From the NCBI GenBank assembly GCA_964633955.1, contig CAZWIA010000005.1, positions 1 through 40,362 of the forward strand: a stretch of DNA of 40,362 bases. Reading direction: 5' to 3'. Origin of the DNA: JAQBQQ01 sp964633955 (GTDB lineage Bacteria > Patescibacteriota > Gracilibacteria > Peribacterales > Peribacteraceae). The notes beneath the pieces were generated by a model. The model saw only the letters and a program-made list of their open reading frames with translations, was not told where the DNA came from and made no database searches. A program made the translations under genes and the position numbers. Position 1 is the first letter of the stretch; every line of letters begins with the position of its first letter. Below, piece by piece: positions 30,666 through 37,004 of the stretch.

Positions 30666-30764
30666 GAGGAGCGGTGAGCGGGGAGCGGGGAGCGATGAGC
30701 ACTGGCAGGGTTACTAGCCGCTAGCCGTTTGTCCTGAGCCTGTCGAACGGGCTTATCGCTCATC
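30666..30764. repeat. Heptad foldback and TCGAAC-type repeat between rpsC and rplP
   Basis: GAGGAGC, GGTGAGC, GGGGAGC twice, GATGAGC (30666-30700), then the inverse units GCTTATC, GCTCATC (30751-30764). The arms are one base out of phase. Between them lies CCTGAGCCTGTCGAACGG (30733-30750), related to 6057-6073. Confidence 0.8.
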
Positions 30765-30794
30765 GCCGGTACGGCAGGGTGGAATGACATGAGG

Positions 30795-31463
30795 TTAGGA
30801 AGGATTGGACAACGAGGCCGACTGCACCTGCTGGACCTTCTTGAACACCATCCCCTTGTAGATCCAGACCTGCACGCCGATGGTGCCGAACTTGGTGACG
30901 GCGTGGCGCACGGCATGCTCAATGTTGGCACGGAGCGTCTGGAGGGGAATGTTGCCCTGCTTGAAGAGTTCGCTGCGGGAGATCTCCGCGCCGTTCAGGC
31001 GGCCGGAGACCGTGATCTTCACTCCCACCGCCCCCGCCTGCATGGCCTTCTCCATGGCCATCTTCACGGCCCGGCGGTAAGGCATGCGGCGCTGGATCTG
31101 GCCTTGGATGGTCTCCGCGATCACATCCGCGTTCGCATCCGGATTGCGGATCTCCTGGATCTCCACCTGGAACGATCCGCCAAACTGCCGCTCCAGTACC
31201 GCGCGCAGCTCATCAATGGCCGCGCCGCCCTTGCCAATCAGTACGCCGGGCTTGGATGTCTGGATGGTCACCACCGTCTTCTTCTCCCGGTCGATCTTGA
31301 TCTCCGCTAGTCCCGCCTCCTTGATCCGGTCGCGGATGAAGCGCCGGATCTGCACGTCCTGGATGAGGTTCTGGCGCAGCTTCCCCTTCTCTGCAAACCA
31401 GGTGGAGGACCACGACCGGGTGAAACCGATCCGGAGGCCGTTGGGATTCACTTTCTGACCCAT
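30795..31463 (-). CDS. rpsC: 30S ribosomal protein S3 (uS3)
   Basis: mRNA-entry protein with helicase role. The 222 residues contain 'MGQKVNPNGLRIGFTRSW', the KH domain with 'KPGVLIGKGGAAIDELR', and the C-terminal domain 'IAETIQGQIQRRMPYRRAVK' plus 'GAVGVKITVSGRLNGAEI' in parts. Normal length. The ATG follows an uninterrupted pyrimidine-rich tract. Confidence 0.98.
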   Translation of the reverse strand: MGQKVNPNGLRIGFTRSWSSTWFAEKGKLRQNLIQDVQIRRFIRDRIKEAGLAEIKIDREKKTVVTIQTSKPGVLIGKGGAAIDELRAVLERQFGGSFQVEIQEIRNPDANADVIAETIQGQIQRRMPYRRAVKMAMEKAMQAGAVGVKITVSGRLNGAEISRSELFKQGNIPLQTLRANIEHAVRHAVTKFGTIGVQVWIYKGMVFKKVQQVQSASLSNPS

Positions 31464-31501
31464 AGGGGTGGAGGGCGGAAGGAGAGGGGACGAGGGGGGA
31501 G

Positions 31502-31522
31502 AGACGCCTCGCCAAAGCGTCT
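31502..31522. repeat. Imperfect copy of the 21-bp palindrome (rplV-rpsC spacer)
   Basis: AGACGC...GCGTCT arms with a changed centre (CTCGCCAAA). Its end overlaps the first base of the rplV stop-codon complement. Confidence 0.7.
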
Positions 31523-32022
31523 TAGGAATCAGAAGAAACAGGAGATTCAGAGGAATCAGCGGCTTTCTTACGAGAGTCCGGCTGTTTCTTCGTGGGGCTC
31601 GCCTGTTTTACAGGAGTTTTCCTGGCTTGTGAAGCCGCAGTGACATCTTTCTGCTGCATCTTGTGAGGCTTGGGGGTCTTCTGCGTCCTGCCATCATCCT
31701 TGTAGCCGAGTGTCACATGGATGTGACTGAGGTACTTCTTGATAGGCCGCACGCTGCCGCGCGCCTTGGGCACGCCGCGGTGGAGCGCCTGCCCCTGGTT
31801 CACCACAATGGCCTTAATGATCATGGTGTCCGGATCCTGCCTGAAGTTTTGGCGGGCGTTGGCGGATGCGGACTGCAGCAGATCCTCCACAATGCGCGCG
31901 GCCTTCTTGTGGGTGCGGCGCAGAGCGGTGATCGCCGCGGGCACCGGCATACCGCGCACCATCTTGGCGATGAGGTTGGCTTTCTTGGGCGCGATGCGGA
32001 CGGAGCGGACAATGGCGTGCAT
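31522..32022 (-). CDS. rplV: 50S ribosomal protein L22 (uL22) with Ser/Asp/Glu tail
   Basis: Lines the peptide exit tunnel through its long beta-hairpin. The first ~112 residues are a normal L22 ('KANLIAKMVRGMPVPAAITALR' in parts, 'ALHRGVPKARGSVRPIKKYLSHIHVTLG' in parts). About 50 extra residues follow, basic at first and then 'DSRKKAADSSESPVSSDS'. The tail end is encoded by 9-nt repeats (31524-31559) like those in rplQ and rplD. Confidence 0.96.
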   Translation of the reverse strand: MHAIVRSVRIAPKKANLIAKMVRGMPVPAAITALRRTHKKAARIVEDLLQSASANARQNFRQDPDTMIIKAIVVNQGQALHRGVPKARGSVRPIKKYLSHIHVTLGYKDDGRTQKTPKPHKMQQKDVTAASQARKTPVKQASPTKKQPDSRKKAADSSESPVSSDS

Positions 32023-32035
32023 AGGAGAGGCGAGA

Positions 32036-32140
32036 AGTGGTCAGTGGTTAGTGATCAGTGGTCAGCGGAGATCATGAGAGAGATTGCTGTAACGAGTGTG
32101 GCAGGATGACTGACCACTACCCACTGGTCACTGACCACTC
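32036..32140. repeat. Phase-locked heptad foldback between rpsS and rplV
   Basis: Left arm AGTGGTC, AGTGGTT, AGTGATC, AGTGGTC (32036-32063). Right arm ACCACTA, CCCACTG, GTCACTG, ACCACTC (32113-32140). Starts are 77 nt (11 x 7) apart, so both arms share one register across an unrelated centre. Confidence 0.9.
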
Positions 32141-32188
32141 GTCTGAAGCCTGCAGAGGAAGAGGAAACGGTCATAGGAAGGGAAACAT

Positions 32189-32506
32189 TTAGGCGGCTTT
32201 CTTGGGAGCGGCAGCCGGAGCGGCGCCCGGCGCGGCCGCGGCGGCCGCCTTGCCGCCGTGGGCTTTGAACGACGTGGTCCAGGAGAACTCCCCCAGCTTG
32301 TGGCCCACCATGGCCTCCGTCACGTACACGGGCTTGAACTCCTTGCCGTTGTGGACGGCAAAGGTGAACCCCACGAACTCGGGCGGGATATCGGAGTCAC
32401 GGGCCCACGTCTTGACAATCCGCTTCTCTCCTTTCTCCACCATCTGCATCACCTTCTTGAGGAGCTTGGGATCTACGTGGGGGCCTTTGGCGAGGGAGCG
32501 GGACAT
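32189..32506 (-). CDS. rpsS: 30S ribosomal protein S19 (uS19)
   Basis: Small-subunit head protein. The first ~87 residues are canonical ('SRSLAKGPHVDPKLLKKV', 'ARDSDIPPEFVGFTFAVHNGK', in parts, 'VGHKLGEFSWT'), followed by an 18-residue Ala/Pro tail ending 'PKKAA'. The usual '(T)RTF' segment after 'GEF' reads 'TTSFKAHGG'. Located between rplB and rplV as expected. Confidence 0.97.
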   Translation of the reverse strand: MSRSLAKGPHVDPKLLKKVMQMVEKGEKRIVKTWARDSDIPPEFVGFTFAVHNGKEFKPVYVTEAMVGHKLGEFSWTTSFKAHGGKAAAAAAPGAAPAAAPKKAA

Positions 32507-32540
32507 GGGACGAGGTGAGAGGAAGAGGTGCGAGAGAAGG

Positions 32541-32607
32541 GAATCAGGAGTCAGGAATTAAGAATCCAGGGAAGCGACCATAATTCACGATTCATTATTC
32601 ATGATTC
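32541..32607. repeat. Heptad foldback between rplB and rpsS
   Basis: Left GAATCAG, GAGTCAG, GAATTAA, GAATCCA; right ATAATTC, ACGATTC, ATTATTC, ATGATTC. The arms are inverse but not in the same register (offset 39 nt), so a centre indel is likely. Confidence 0.85.
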
Positions 32608-32620
32608 AAAGGAAAGCGGT

Positions 32621-33463
32621 TTACTTCTTCTTTTTCCGCAATCTCCGACGCACGACGTGATCGGTCGGCTTCCGCTTGCGGCGGGTCTTCACGCCCAGCG
32701 CCTTCTTGCCCCAGGGCGTCTTGGGGCCCTTGAGACCGATCGGGCTGTGGCCCTCACCGCCGCCGTGGGGGTGGTCCACCGCGTTCATGGACTTGCCCAG
32801 CACCTGCGGACGGCGGCCCATCCACCGGATACGGCCGGCCTTGCCGATGGAGATGAGGTTGTGCTCCACGTTGCTCACCGTCCCGATGGACGCGAAGCAC
32901 TCGCGGCGCACCTTGCGGATCTCCGAGGATGGCAGCTGGATGATGGCGTAGTTCCCGTCAAAGCCGACCAGCGTGGCGCCCGTGCCGGCGGAACGGACGA
33001 TCTGCCCGCCGCGGCCAATGGAGAGCTCCACGTTGTACACGCGGTAGCCCACCGGGATGTGCTGGAGCTGCATGCGGTTGCCGGTCTTCACCTTGGTGCG
33101 CTCGCCGGATACCACCTGGTCGCCGGGCTTGAGGCCCTCCGGCGCCAGGATGTAGCGCTTGTCCCCGTCCGCGTAGTGCACCAGCGCAATGCGGGCGGAG
33201 CGGTTGGGATCGTACTCCAGGGCGGCCACACGGCCGGGCACGTGCATCTTCTCCGTCTGGCGGAAATCGATTGCGCGGAAGAGGCGCTTGTGGCCGCCGC
33301 CGCGGTGGCGGACGGAGACCCGGCCGGCGCTGTTGCGACCGGCGTTCTGCTTCTTGCCGCGGGCAAGCCGCTTCTCCGGTCGCTTCTTGGCGAGTGAGGA
33401 GAAGTCCGCAACGGACATCTGGCGGCGGCCGGGGGTGGTGGGCTTGAGCGTGCGGACAGGCAT
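32621..33463 (-). CDS. rplB: 50S ribosomal protein L2 (uL2)
   Basis: Peptidyl-transferase-centre support protein of 280 residues. It has 'GRNSAGRVSVRHRGGGHKR', 'RIALVHYADGDKRYILAPEGL' (in parts), 'GKAGRIRWMGRRP' and the functional loop 'VDHPHGGGEGHSPIG'; the usual Arg after 'GGGEG' is His. Ends in the basic 'DHVVRRRLRKKKK'. A palindromic repeat lies just before the start codon. Confidence 0.98.
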   Translation of the reverse strand: MPVRTLKPTTPGRRQMSVADFSSLAKKRPEKRLARGKKQNAGRNSAGRVSVRHRGGGHKRLFRAIDFRQTEKMHVPGRVAALEYDPNRSARIALVHYADGDKRYILAPEGLKPGDQVVSGERTKVKTGNRMQLQHIPVGYRVYNVELSIGRGGQIVRSAGTGATLVGFDGNYAIIQLPSSEIRKVRRECFASIGTVSNVEHNLISIGKAGRIRWMGRRPQVLGKSMNAVDHPHGGGEGHSPIGLKGPKTPWGKKALGVKTRRKRKPTDHVVRRRLRKKKK

Positions 33464-33479
33464 GTTAGGCGGTCGGTAG

Positions 33480-33500
33480 AGACGCCTCGGCGAGGCGTTT
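33480..33500. repeat. 21-bp dispersed palindrome (rplW-rplB spacer)
   Basis: AGACGCCTC...GAGGCGTTT, one mismatch at the end, preceded by CGGTAG. Lies 16 nt before the rplB start codon on the minus strand. Confidence 0.8.
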
Positions 33501-33510
33501 CGGCAGTGGG

Positions 33511-33813
33511 TTAGGCGGATTTGAACGAGGCAAGATCTAAGGCTGTACTGTCTTTGGAGAGCGTCACCAGCATCTTCTTAGCGCGATGACGCTTCTCCAT
33601 GGATCCGCCACCGAGCGCGCGGCGCTTGGGCCGCGTGCGCAGGGCGCGGACGCTTTCCACCTCCACCTGGAAATACCGCTCCAGCGCCGCCTTCACATCC
33701 ACCTTGGTGGCGGCGGATGCCACGCGCAGCGTGTACGTGCGGTGCGCGCCGGCTTTCAGCGCTTCCGCCTTCTCCGTGACTACCGGGCCTAGGATGACGC
33801 GGGAGAGTTCCAT
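33511..33813 (-). CDS. rplW: 50S ribosomal protein L23 (uL23)
   Basis: Exit-tunnel rim protein, docking site for trigger factor, SRP and SecYEG. The 100 residues include 'ILGPVVTEKAEAL', 'YTLRVASAATKVDVKAALERYFQVEVESVR' (in parts) and 'KRRALGGGSMEKRHRAKKMLVTL' in parts. Five nt downstream of rplD, so probably translated with it. Confidence 0.96.
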   Translation of the reverse strand: MELSRVILGPVVTEKAEALKAGAHRTYTLRVASAATKVDVKAALERYFQVEVESVRALRTRPKRRALGGGSMEKRHRAKKMLVTLSKDSTALDLASFKSA

Positions 33814-33818
33814 AAGGG

Positions 33819-34655
33819 TTAGGACTCAGAGGAATCAGAAGATCCAGAGGACTCAGAGGAGTCCTTGGCATTCTTGGAAGTCTTGGCGGCTGTCTTCTTT
33901 GCGGCGTTCTTCTGGGCCTTCTGAATCGTCTTCGTCTTCTTCGGAGTCCTCGGACTCTTCTGCTTCTTCGGAATCTCGCTCGTCTCACTCGTAGCCGCCG
34001 CGGACTTCGTCCCACGGACAGCCTTCCCCTTCCCCCACAACTCCTCCACCTTCTCCACCGCGCCGCTTAGGAAGATCACGTTCTTGGCGGTGAGCAGGTC
34101 CTCCGGATTCAGGTAGGCGGCCAGCAGCGTCTTCACGCCCGGGATGTTCCGGGCGGAGAGCGCCAGCGGCTTATTGGTCTCCGGCAGGACAAAGAGGATC
34201 TTGCGGCCCAGCTCCACCGGCAGCTTCTTGAGCAGAACCGCCATCTCCTTGGTCTTGATGGTATCCGCGTAGCTCTCCAGGCCCACCAACGCGCCCTGCT
34301 TGGCCTTGAAGGACAGGCAGGAGAGGAGGGCCGCCCGGCGCATGGCTTTTGGCATCTCCTTCACGTAGTTCTGGTCGCTCCGCGGCCCAAACGCCTTGCC
34401 GCCGCCCCGGAGGAGCGGTGAGCGGACGGAGCCCCGCCGGGCGCGACCGGTGTGCTTCTGGCTGTACAGCTTGCGGGTGGACCCCGCCACTTCCCCGCGG
34501 TTCTTGGCATGGGCAATGGAACTGCGGCGGTTACTCTGCTGCAGCATCAGCGCCTGGCGCATGAGCGTCTCATTGATGGGAGCGTTGAACACGCCCTCAG
34601 GCAGGCTGAGCGTCTCTTTCTTAGTGCCGGCGGCGGAGTAGACGTCTATGGTCAT
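33819..34655 (-). CDS. rplD: 50S ribosomal protein L4 (uL4) with long Lys-rich and Ser/Glu tail
   Basis: Exit-tunnel protein; in E. coli also a feedback regulator of the S10 operon. The core (about 1-208) has the tunnel-loop sequence 'RSSIAHAKNRGEVAGSTRKLYSQKHTGRARRGSVRSP', in parts, and 'GGGKAFGPRS'. The last ~70 residues are extra: Lys/Thr/Pro-rich, then 'DSSESSGSSDSSES'. The final part is encoded by 9-nt repeats (33821-33865). Its ATG overlaps the rplC stop by ATGA. Confidence 0.96.
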   Translation of the reverse strand: MTIDVYSAAGTKKETLSLPEGVFNAPINETLMRQALMLQQSNRRSSIAHAKNRGEVAGSTRKLYSQKHTGRARRGSVRSPLLRGGGKAFGPRSDQNYVKEMPKAMRRAALLSCLSFKAKQGALVGLESYADTIKTKEMAVLLKKLPVELGRKILFVLPETNKPLALSARNIPGVKTLLAAYLNPEDLLTAKNVIFLSGAVEKVEELWGKGKAVRGTKSAAATSETSEIPKKQKSPRTPKKTKTIQKAQKNAAKKTAAKTSKNAKDSSESSGSSDSSES

Positions 34656-35251
34656 GACTCTTTGGTAACGAACACAAAGGAGCCGTTAGGCCCCGGAACC
34701 GGCCCTTTGACGGCGATCACGCCCTTCTCCGCGTCCACGGCCACCACCGGCCGGTGCTGCAGCGTGATCTGGTCCATCCCCATGTGCCCCGCCATCCGGT
34801 GCCCCTTGAAGATGCGGCCCGGGCGGGCGCGCATTCCTACGGAACCCGGCTCGCGCTTGAAGTGGCTGCCGTGACTGGCGGGACCACCGGAGAATCCATG
34901 GCGCTTCATGACGCCCTGAAACCCCTTTCCTTTAGACACACCCACCACCGTCACGCGGGATTCTGGCTCAAAGATCTCCGCGGAAACCGTCTTTCCGGGC
35001 TCCAGACCGTCCAGGGACGCTACCTGCCACTCCTTCTGGCGGGCGTAGCGGACGTGCGCCTTCCCCTTGCGGCTCTTCCACTCCTTGGCGCCGGTGCCCA
35101 GGACCACGGCGTCATAGCCGTCTTTCTCCTTGGTTTTGGTGCGGACCACCGTATTGGGCTCTATCTGCAGGTACGTCACCGCCACCGCCTCCCCGGAGGG
35201 GAGGAAGACGCGGGACATGCCCACCTTCTTGGCGATCAGTCCAGAGGACAT
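34652..35251 (-). CDS. rplC: 50S ribosomal protein L3 (uL3)
   Basis: First gene of the cluster and one of two assembly-initiating large-subunit proteins. Its 199 residues include 'LIAKKVGMSRVF', 'VVGVSKGKGFQGVMKRHGFSGGPASHGS' (in parts), 'GSVGMRARPGRIFKGHRMAGHMG' (in parts). Normal length. rpsJ (S10), which precedes rplC in most bacteria, is not present upstream. A TTGACT-N18-TAAACT promoter lies about 120 nt upstream. Confidence 0.97.
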   Translation of the reverse strand: MSSGLIAKKVGMSRVFLPSGEAVAVTYLQIEPNTVVRTKTKEKDGYDAVVLGTGAKEWKSRKGKAHVRYARQKEWQVASLDGLEPGKTVSAEIFEPESRVTVVGVSKGKGFQGVMKRHGFSGGPASHGSHFKREPGSVGMRARPGRIFKGHRMAGHMGMDQITLQHRPVVAVDAEKGVIAVKGPVPGPNGSFVFVTKES

Positions 35252-35600
35252 AGGGTCGAAGCGAAATTTGAGGGGCCTTGGCGGTTCCTATGGCCTGATG
35301 GGTCACAAGGACGTCAGGCACGAACACAAGCCAGCCTCAGAGATAGACTCGCTCTTGAGGGCGAAGTGCGGGGAGTTTAGGGATGAAACCAGCAAGCAGT
35401 CAAATTGTTTTGTCTGGGATTATTACTGCTTTTAAGGAATCCGATAGAGTGTCTTGGCATCTCTTTCATGCTGATAGTCGTTGTATGAATAATCTGATGG
35501 GAACGCAGAGAGCCAAGACGGACAGGGCGATGAGGCGGGGCATGGACAAGGAGAAAGAAACTGTCCGCCATTCTCCCCGCCGTACTCCTTTTGGTAAAGG
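35252..35600. other. Gene-free leader and promoter region of the ribosomal cluster
   Basis: No convincing gene; no rpsJ. It contains the candidate operon promoter (35374-35403, minus), a leader with a GCCTGA/TCAGGC hairpin (between about 35285 and 35320) and an AT-rich stretch from 35395 to 35500. The hairpin could take part in ribosomal protein autoregulation, but this is only a guess. Confidence 0.5.
35374..35403 (-). promoter_or_regulatory. Candidate promoter of the ribosomal cluster
   Basis: On the minus strand TTGACT (35403-35398), 18 nt, TAAACT (35379-35374). Predicted start near 35367 with a leader of about 115 nt before rplC, in contrast to the leaderless single genes. Confidence 0.5.
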
Positions 35601-35912
35601 TCAGACCTCCACGCCCGTCCGCTTGATCTCTTCTCCTAGAGCAAAGAAGGGCCGATCGAAGTCTTCCGGATGCAGCGTGACAGTCTCAATACGAAGATCG
35701 ATATCCTTGCTCGCCAGAAGAATAGCTCCCCCTTCCCGCATGCGAGAAAGATGGAACGGCTCCGTTACCACGGCGATATCAATATCGCTCTGCGGATGGG
35801 CAGCGCCTTGGGCGACCGATCCGTACAAATACACCTTCTTCACAGGATATCCGCGCCGGATGAGCAAGTCCTTAAAGGATTGGGCCACATACATGCCTTG
35901 TTCCAATGTCAT
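35601..35912 (-). CDS. Minimal nucleotidyltransferase (MNT / MntA-like)
   Basis: A 103-residue polymerase-beta-type nucleotidyltransferase domain. The signature 'YGSVAQGAAHPQSDIDIAV' carries Gly31-Ser32 and the metal-binding Asp43 and Asp45; a third acidic residue is likely in 'KDIDLRIE'. Such proteins are usually antitoxins that AMPylate or otherwise modify a HEPN ribonuclease. No HEPN gene is adjacent: rplC lies downstream and pyrB upstream. The start at 35912 is chosen for the family's normal N-terminus and the extended -10 element 12 nt upstream. Confidence 0.85.
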   Translation of the reverse strand: MTLEQGMYVAQSFKDLLIRRGYPVKKVYLYGSVAQGAAHPQSDIDIAVVTEPFHLSRMREGGAILLASKDIDLRIETVTLHPEDFDRPFFALGEEIKRTGVEV

Positions 35913-35924
35913 TGCACTGATAAC

Positions 35925-35933
35925 AGTATAGCA
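35925..35933 (-). promoter_or_regulatory. Extended -10 promoter of the nucleotidyltransferase gene
   Basis: TG-C-TATACT on the minus strand, 12 nt before the ATG. Confidence 0.5.
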
Positions 35934-35952
35934 TTGCAGAGGACTGCCGTGT

Positions 35953-36870
35953 CTACGCCTTGCCAAGCAGGGTTGCCAGCACGGCCATCCGGACCGGCAC
36001 GCCGTTTTCCGCCTGCCGGAAGTAGGCGGCATTGGGAAGGCTGTCCACGCCTTCCTCTATCTCCCCCACGCGCGGCAGCGGATGGAGGATGCTGGCGTTT
36101 TTGCCCTCCACCTGGTCCCGCCGCAGGACATAGCGGTGCTTTAAGCGCTCGTACTCGCTCAGGTCCGCAAAGCGCTCCTTCTGCACGCGGGTCATGTAGA
36201 GTACATCGCTGTCCGCACCGTCCTCCAGGGCATCTACCTCTCGGTACGGCACGCCCCGCTCCGTGAGGTAGCTTGTCACCTTCTGCGGCATGGTGAGTTC
36301 CGGCGGAGAGATGAGCGTGAGGGAGATACCCGGGTACAAGCCCAGCAGGTAACAGAGAGAGTGCACCGTGCGGCCGTAGCGCAGGTCTCCGGCCATGGCG
36401 ATTTTGAGGCCATCAATGCGACCGCGCTCTTTCCGGATGGTGTAGAGGTCCAATAGCGCCTGGGTGGGGTGCTGGCCCGGCCCGTCCCCCGCGTTCACAA
36501 AGGGAACTTGGGAGACCTCTGCCGCCCGCTTGGCGCTGCCTTGTTCCGGGTGCCGCATGGCGATGATGTCCGCGTACCCGCCGACCATCCGGATGGTGTC
36601 CTCCACGGTCTCGCCTTTGTACAGGGAGCTGAATTGGATCCCCTCCGCCGTCATCACCTGCCCGCCAAGCCTCAGCATGGCCGCCTCAAAGCTGAGGCGC
36701 GTGCGGGTGGAAGGCTCGTAGAAGAGGGCAGCCAGGATCTTCCCCTTGAGGAGATCCGAACCGCCGGCATCCCGCACTGCAACCATTTCCTCCGCGAGTG
36801 CAATTAAACGATCCACATCCTCACGCGTGAGCTGCCGGGTGGAGATGAGGTGCCGGAAGGGAAGGGGCAT
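35953..36870 (-). CDS. pyrB: Aspartate carbamoyltransferase catalytic subunit
   Basis: Second step of pyrimidine synthesis: carbamoyl phosphate + aspartate to carbamoyl aspartate. Its 305 residues show the carbamoyl-phosphate loop 'STRTR' (54-58) in 'FYEPSTRTRLSFE', 'HPTQALLDLYTI' (134-145), 'GDLRYGRTVHSL' and the 'HPLPR' aspartate-binding loop. No regulatory pyrI follows. The ATG at 36870 is supported by a TACACT hexamer 8 nt upstream. Other pyrimidine genes are not in this window. Confidence 0.96.
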   Translation of the reverse strand: MPLPFRHLISTRQLTREDVDRLIALAEEMVAVRDAGGSDLLKGKILAALFYEPSTRTRLSFEAAMLRLGGQVMTAEGIQFSSLYKGETVEDTIRMVGGYADIIAMRHPEQGSAKRAAEVSQVPFVNAGDGPGQHPTQALLDLYTIRKERGRIDGLKIAMAGDLRYGRTVHSLCYLLGLYPGISLTLISPPELTMPQKVTSYLTERGVPYREVDALEDGADSDVLYMTRVQKERFADLSEYERLKHRYVLRRDQVEGKNASILHPLPRVGEIEEGVDSLPNAAYFRQAENGVPVRMAVLATLLGKA

Positions 36871-36878
36871 GCGCGGCC

Positions 36879-36884
36879 AGTGTA
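36879..36884 (-). promoter_or_regulatory. -10 hexamer of pyrB
   Basis: TACACT on the minus strand, 8 nt before the ATG: leaderless signature. Confidence 0.45.
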
Positions 36885-36929
36885 CTCCCTGCCCGGCGCG
36901 GCGGATCACGCATTCCCATCGACGCGCGG

Positions 36930-36935
36930 TAGCAT
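36930..36935 (+). promoter_or_regulatory. -10 hexamer upstream of lysS
   Basis: TAGCAT, 10 nt before the ATG of an 18-codon leader ORF and 69 nt before the lysS ATG. A second candidate, TATCCT, lies at 36964-36969. Confidence 0.3.
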
Positions 36936-36945
36936 GTGTATTCCC

Positions 36946-37002
36946 ATGCCGAAAGGTCGCCGCTATCCTCCGGGCATCCTTCCATCACTTCAGCACACGT
37001 GA
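36946..37002 (+). CDS. Possible 18-residue leader peptide before lysS
   Basis: ATG CCG AAA ... ends in TGA two bases before the lysS ATG (TGA-CT-ATG), a spacing that would allow translational coupling. The peptide reads MPKGRRYPPGILPSLQHT, with a Pro-Pro pair that could slow ribosomes. No family and no conservation data; a chance ORF is quite possible. Confidence 0.25.
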   Translation: MPKGRRYPPGILPSLQHT

Positions 37003-37004
37003 CT

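Noticed and set aside
20811..35251. UGA recoding as in Gracilibacteria/Absconditabacteria
   Set aside because: Several ribosomal genes end in TGA at the exact expected C-terminus and share ATGA overlaps with the next gene, so TGA is a stop codon here.
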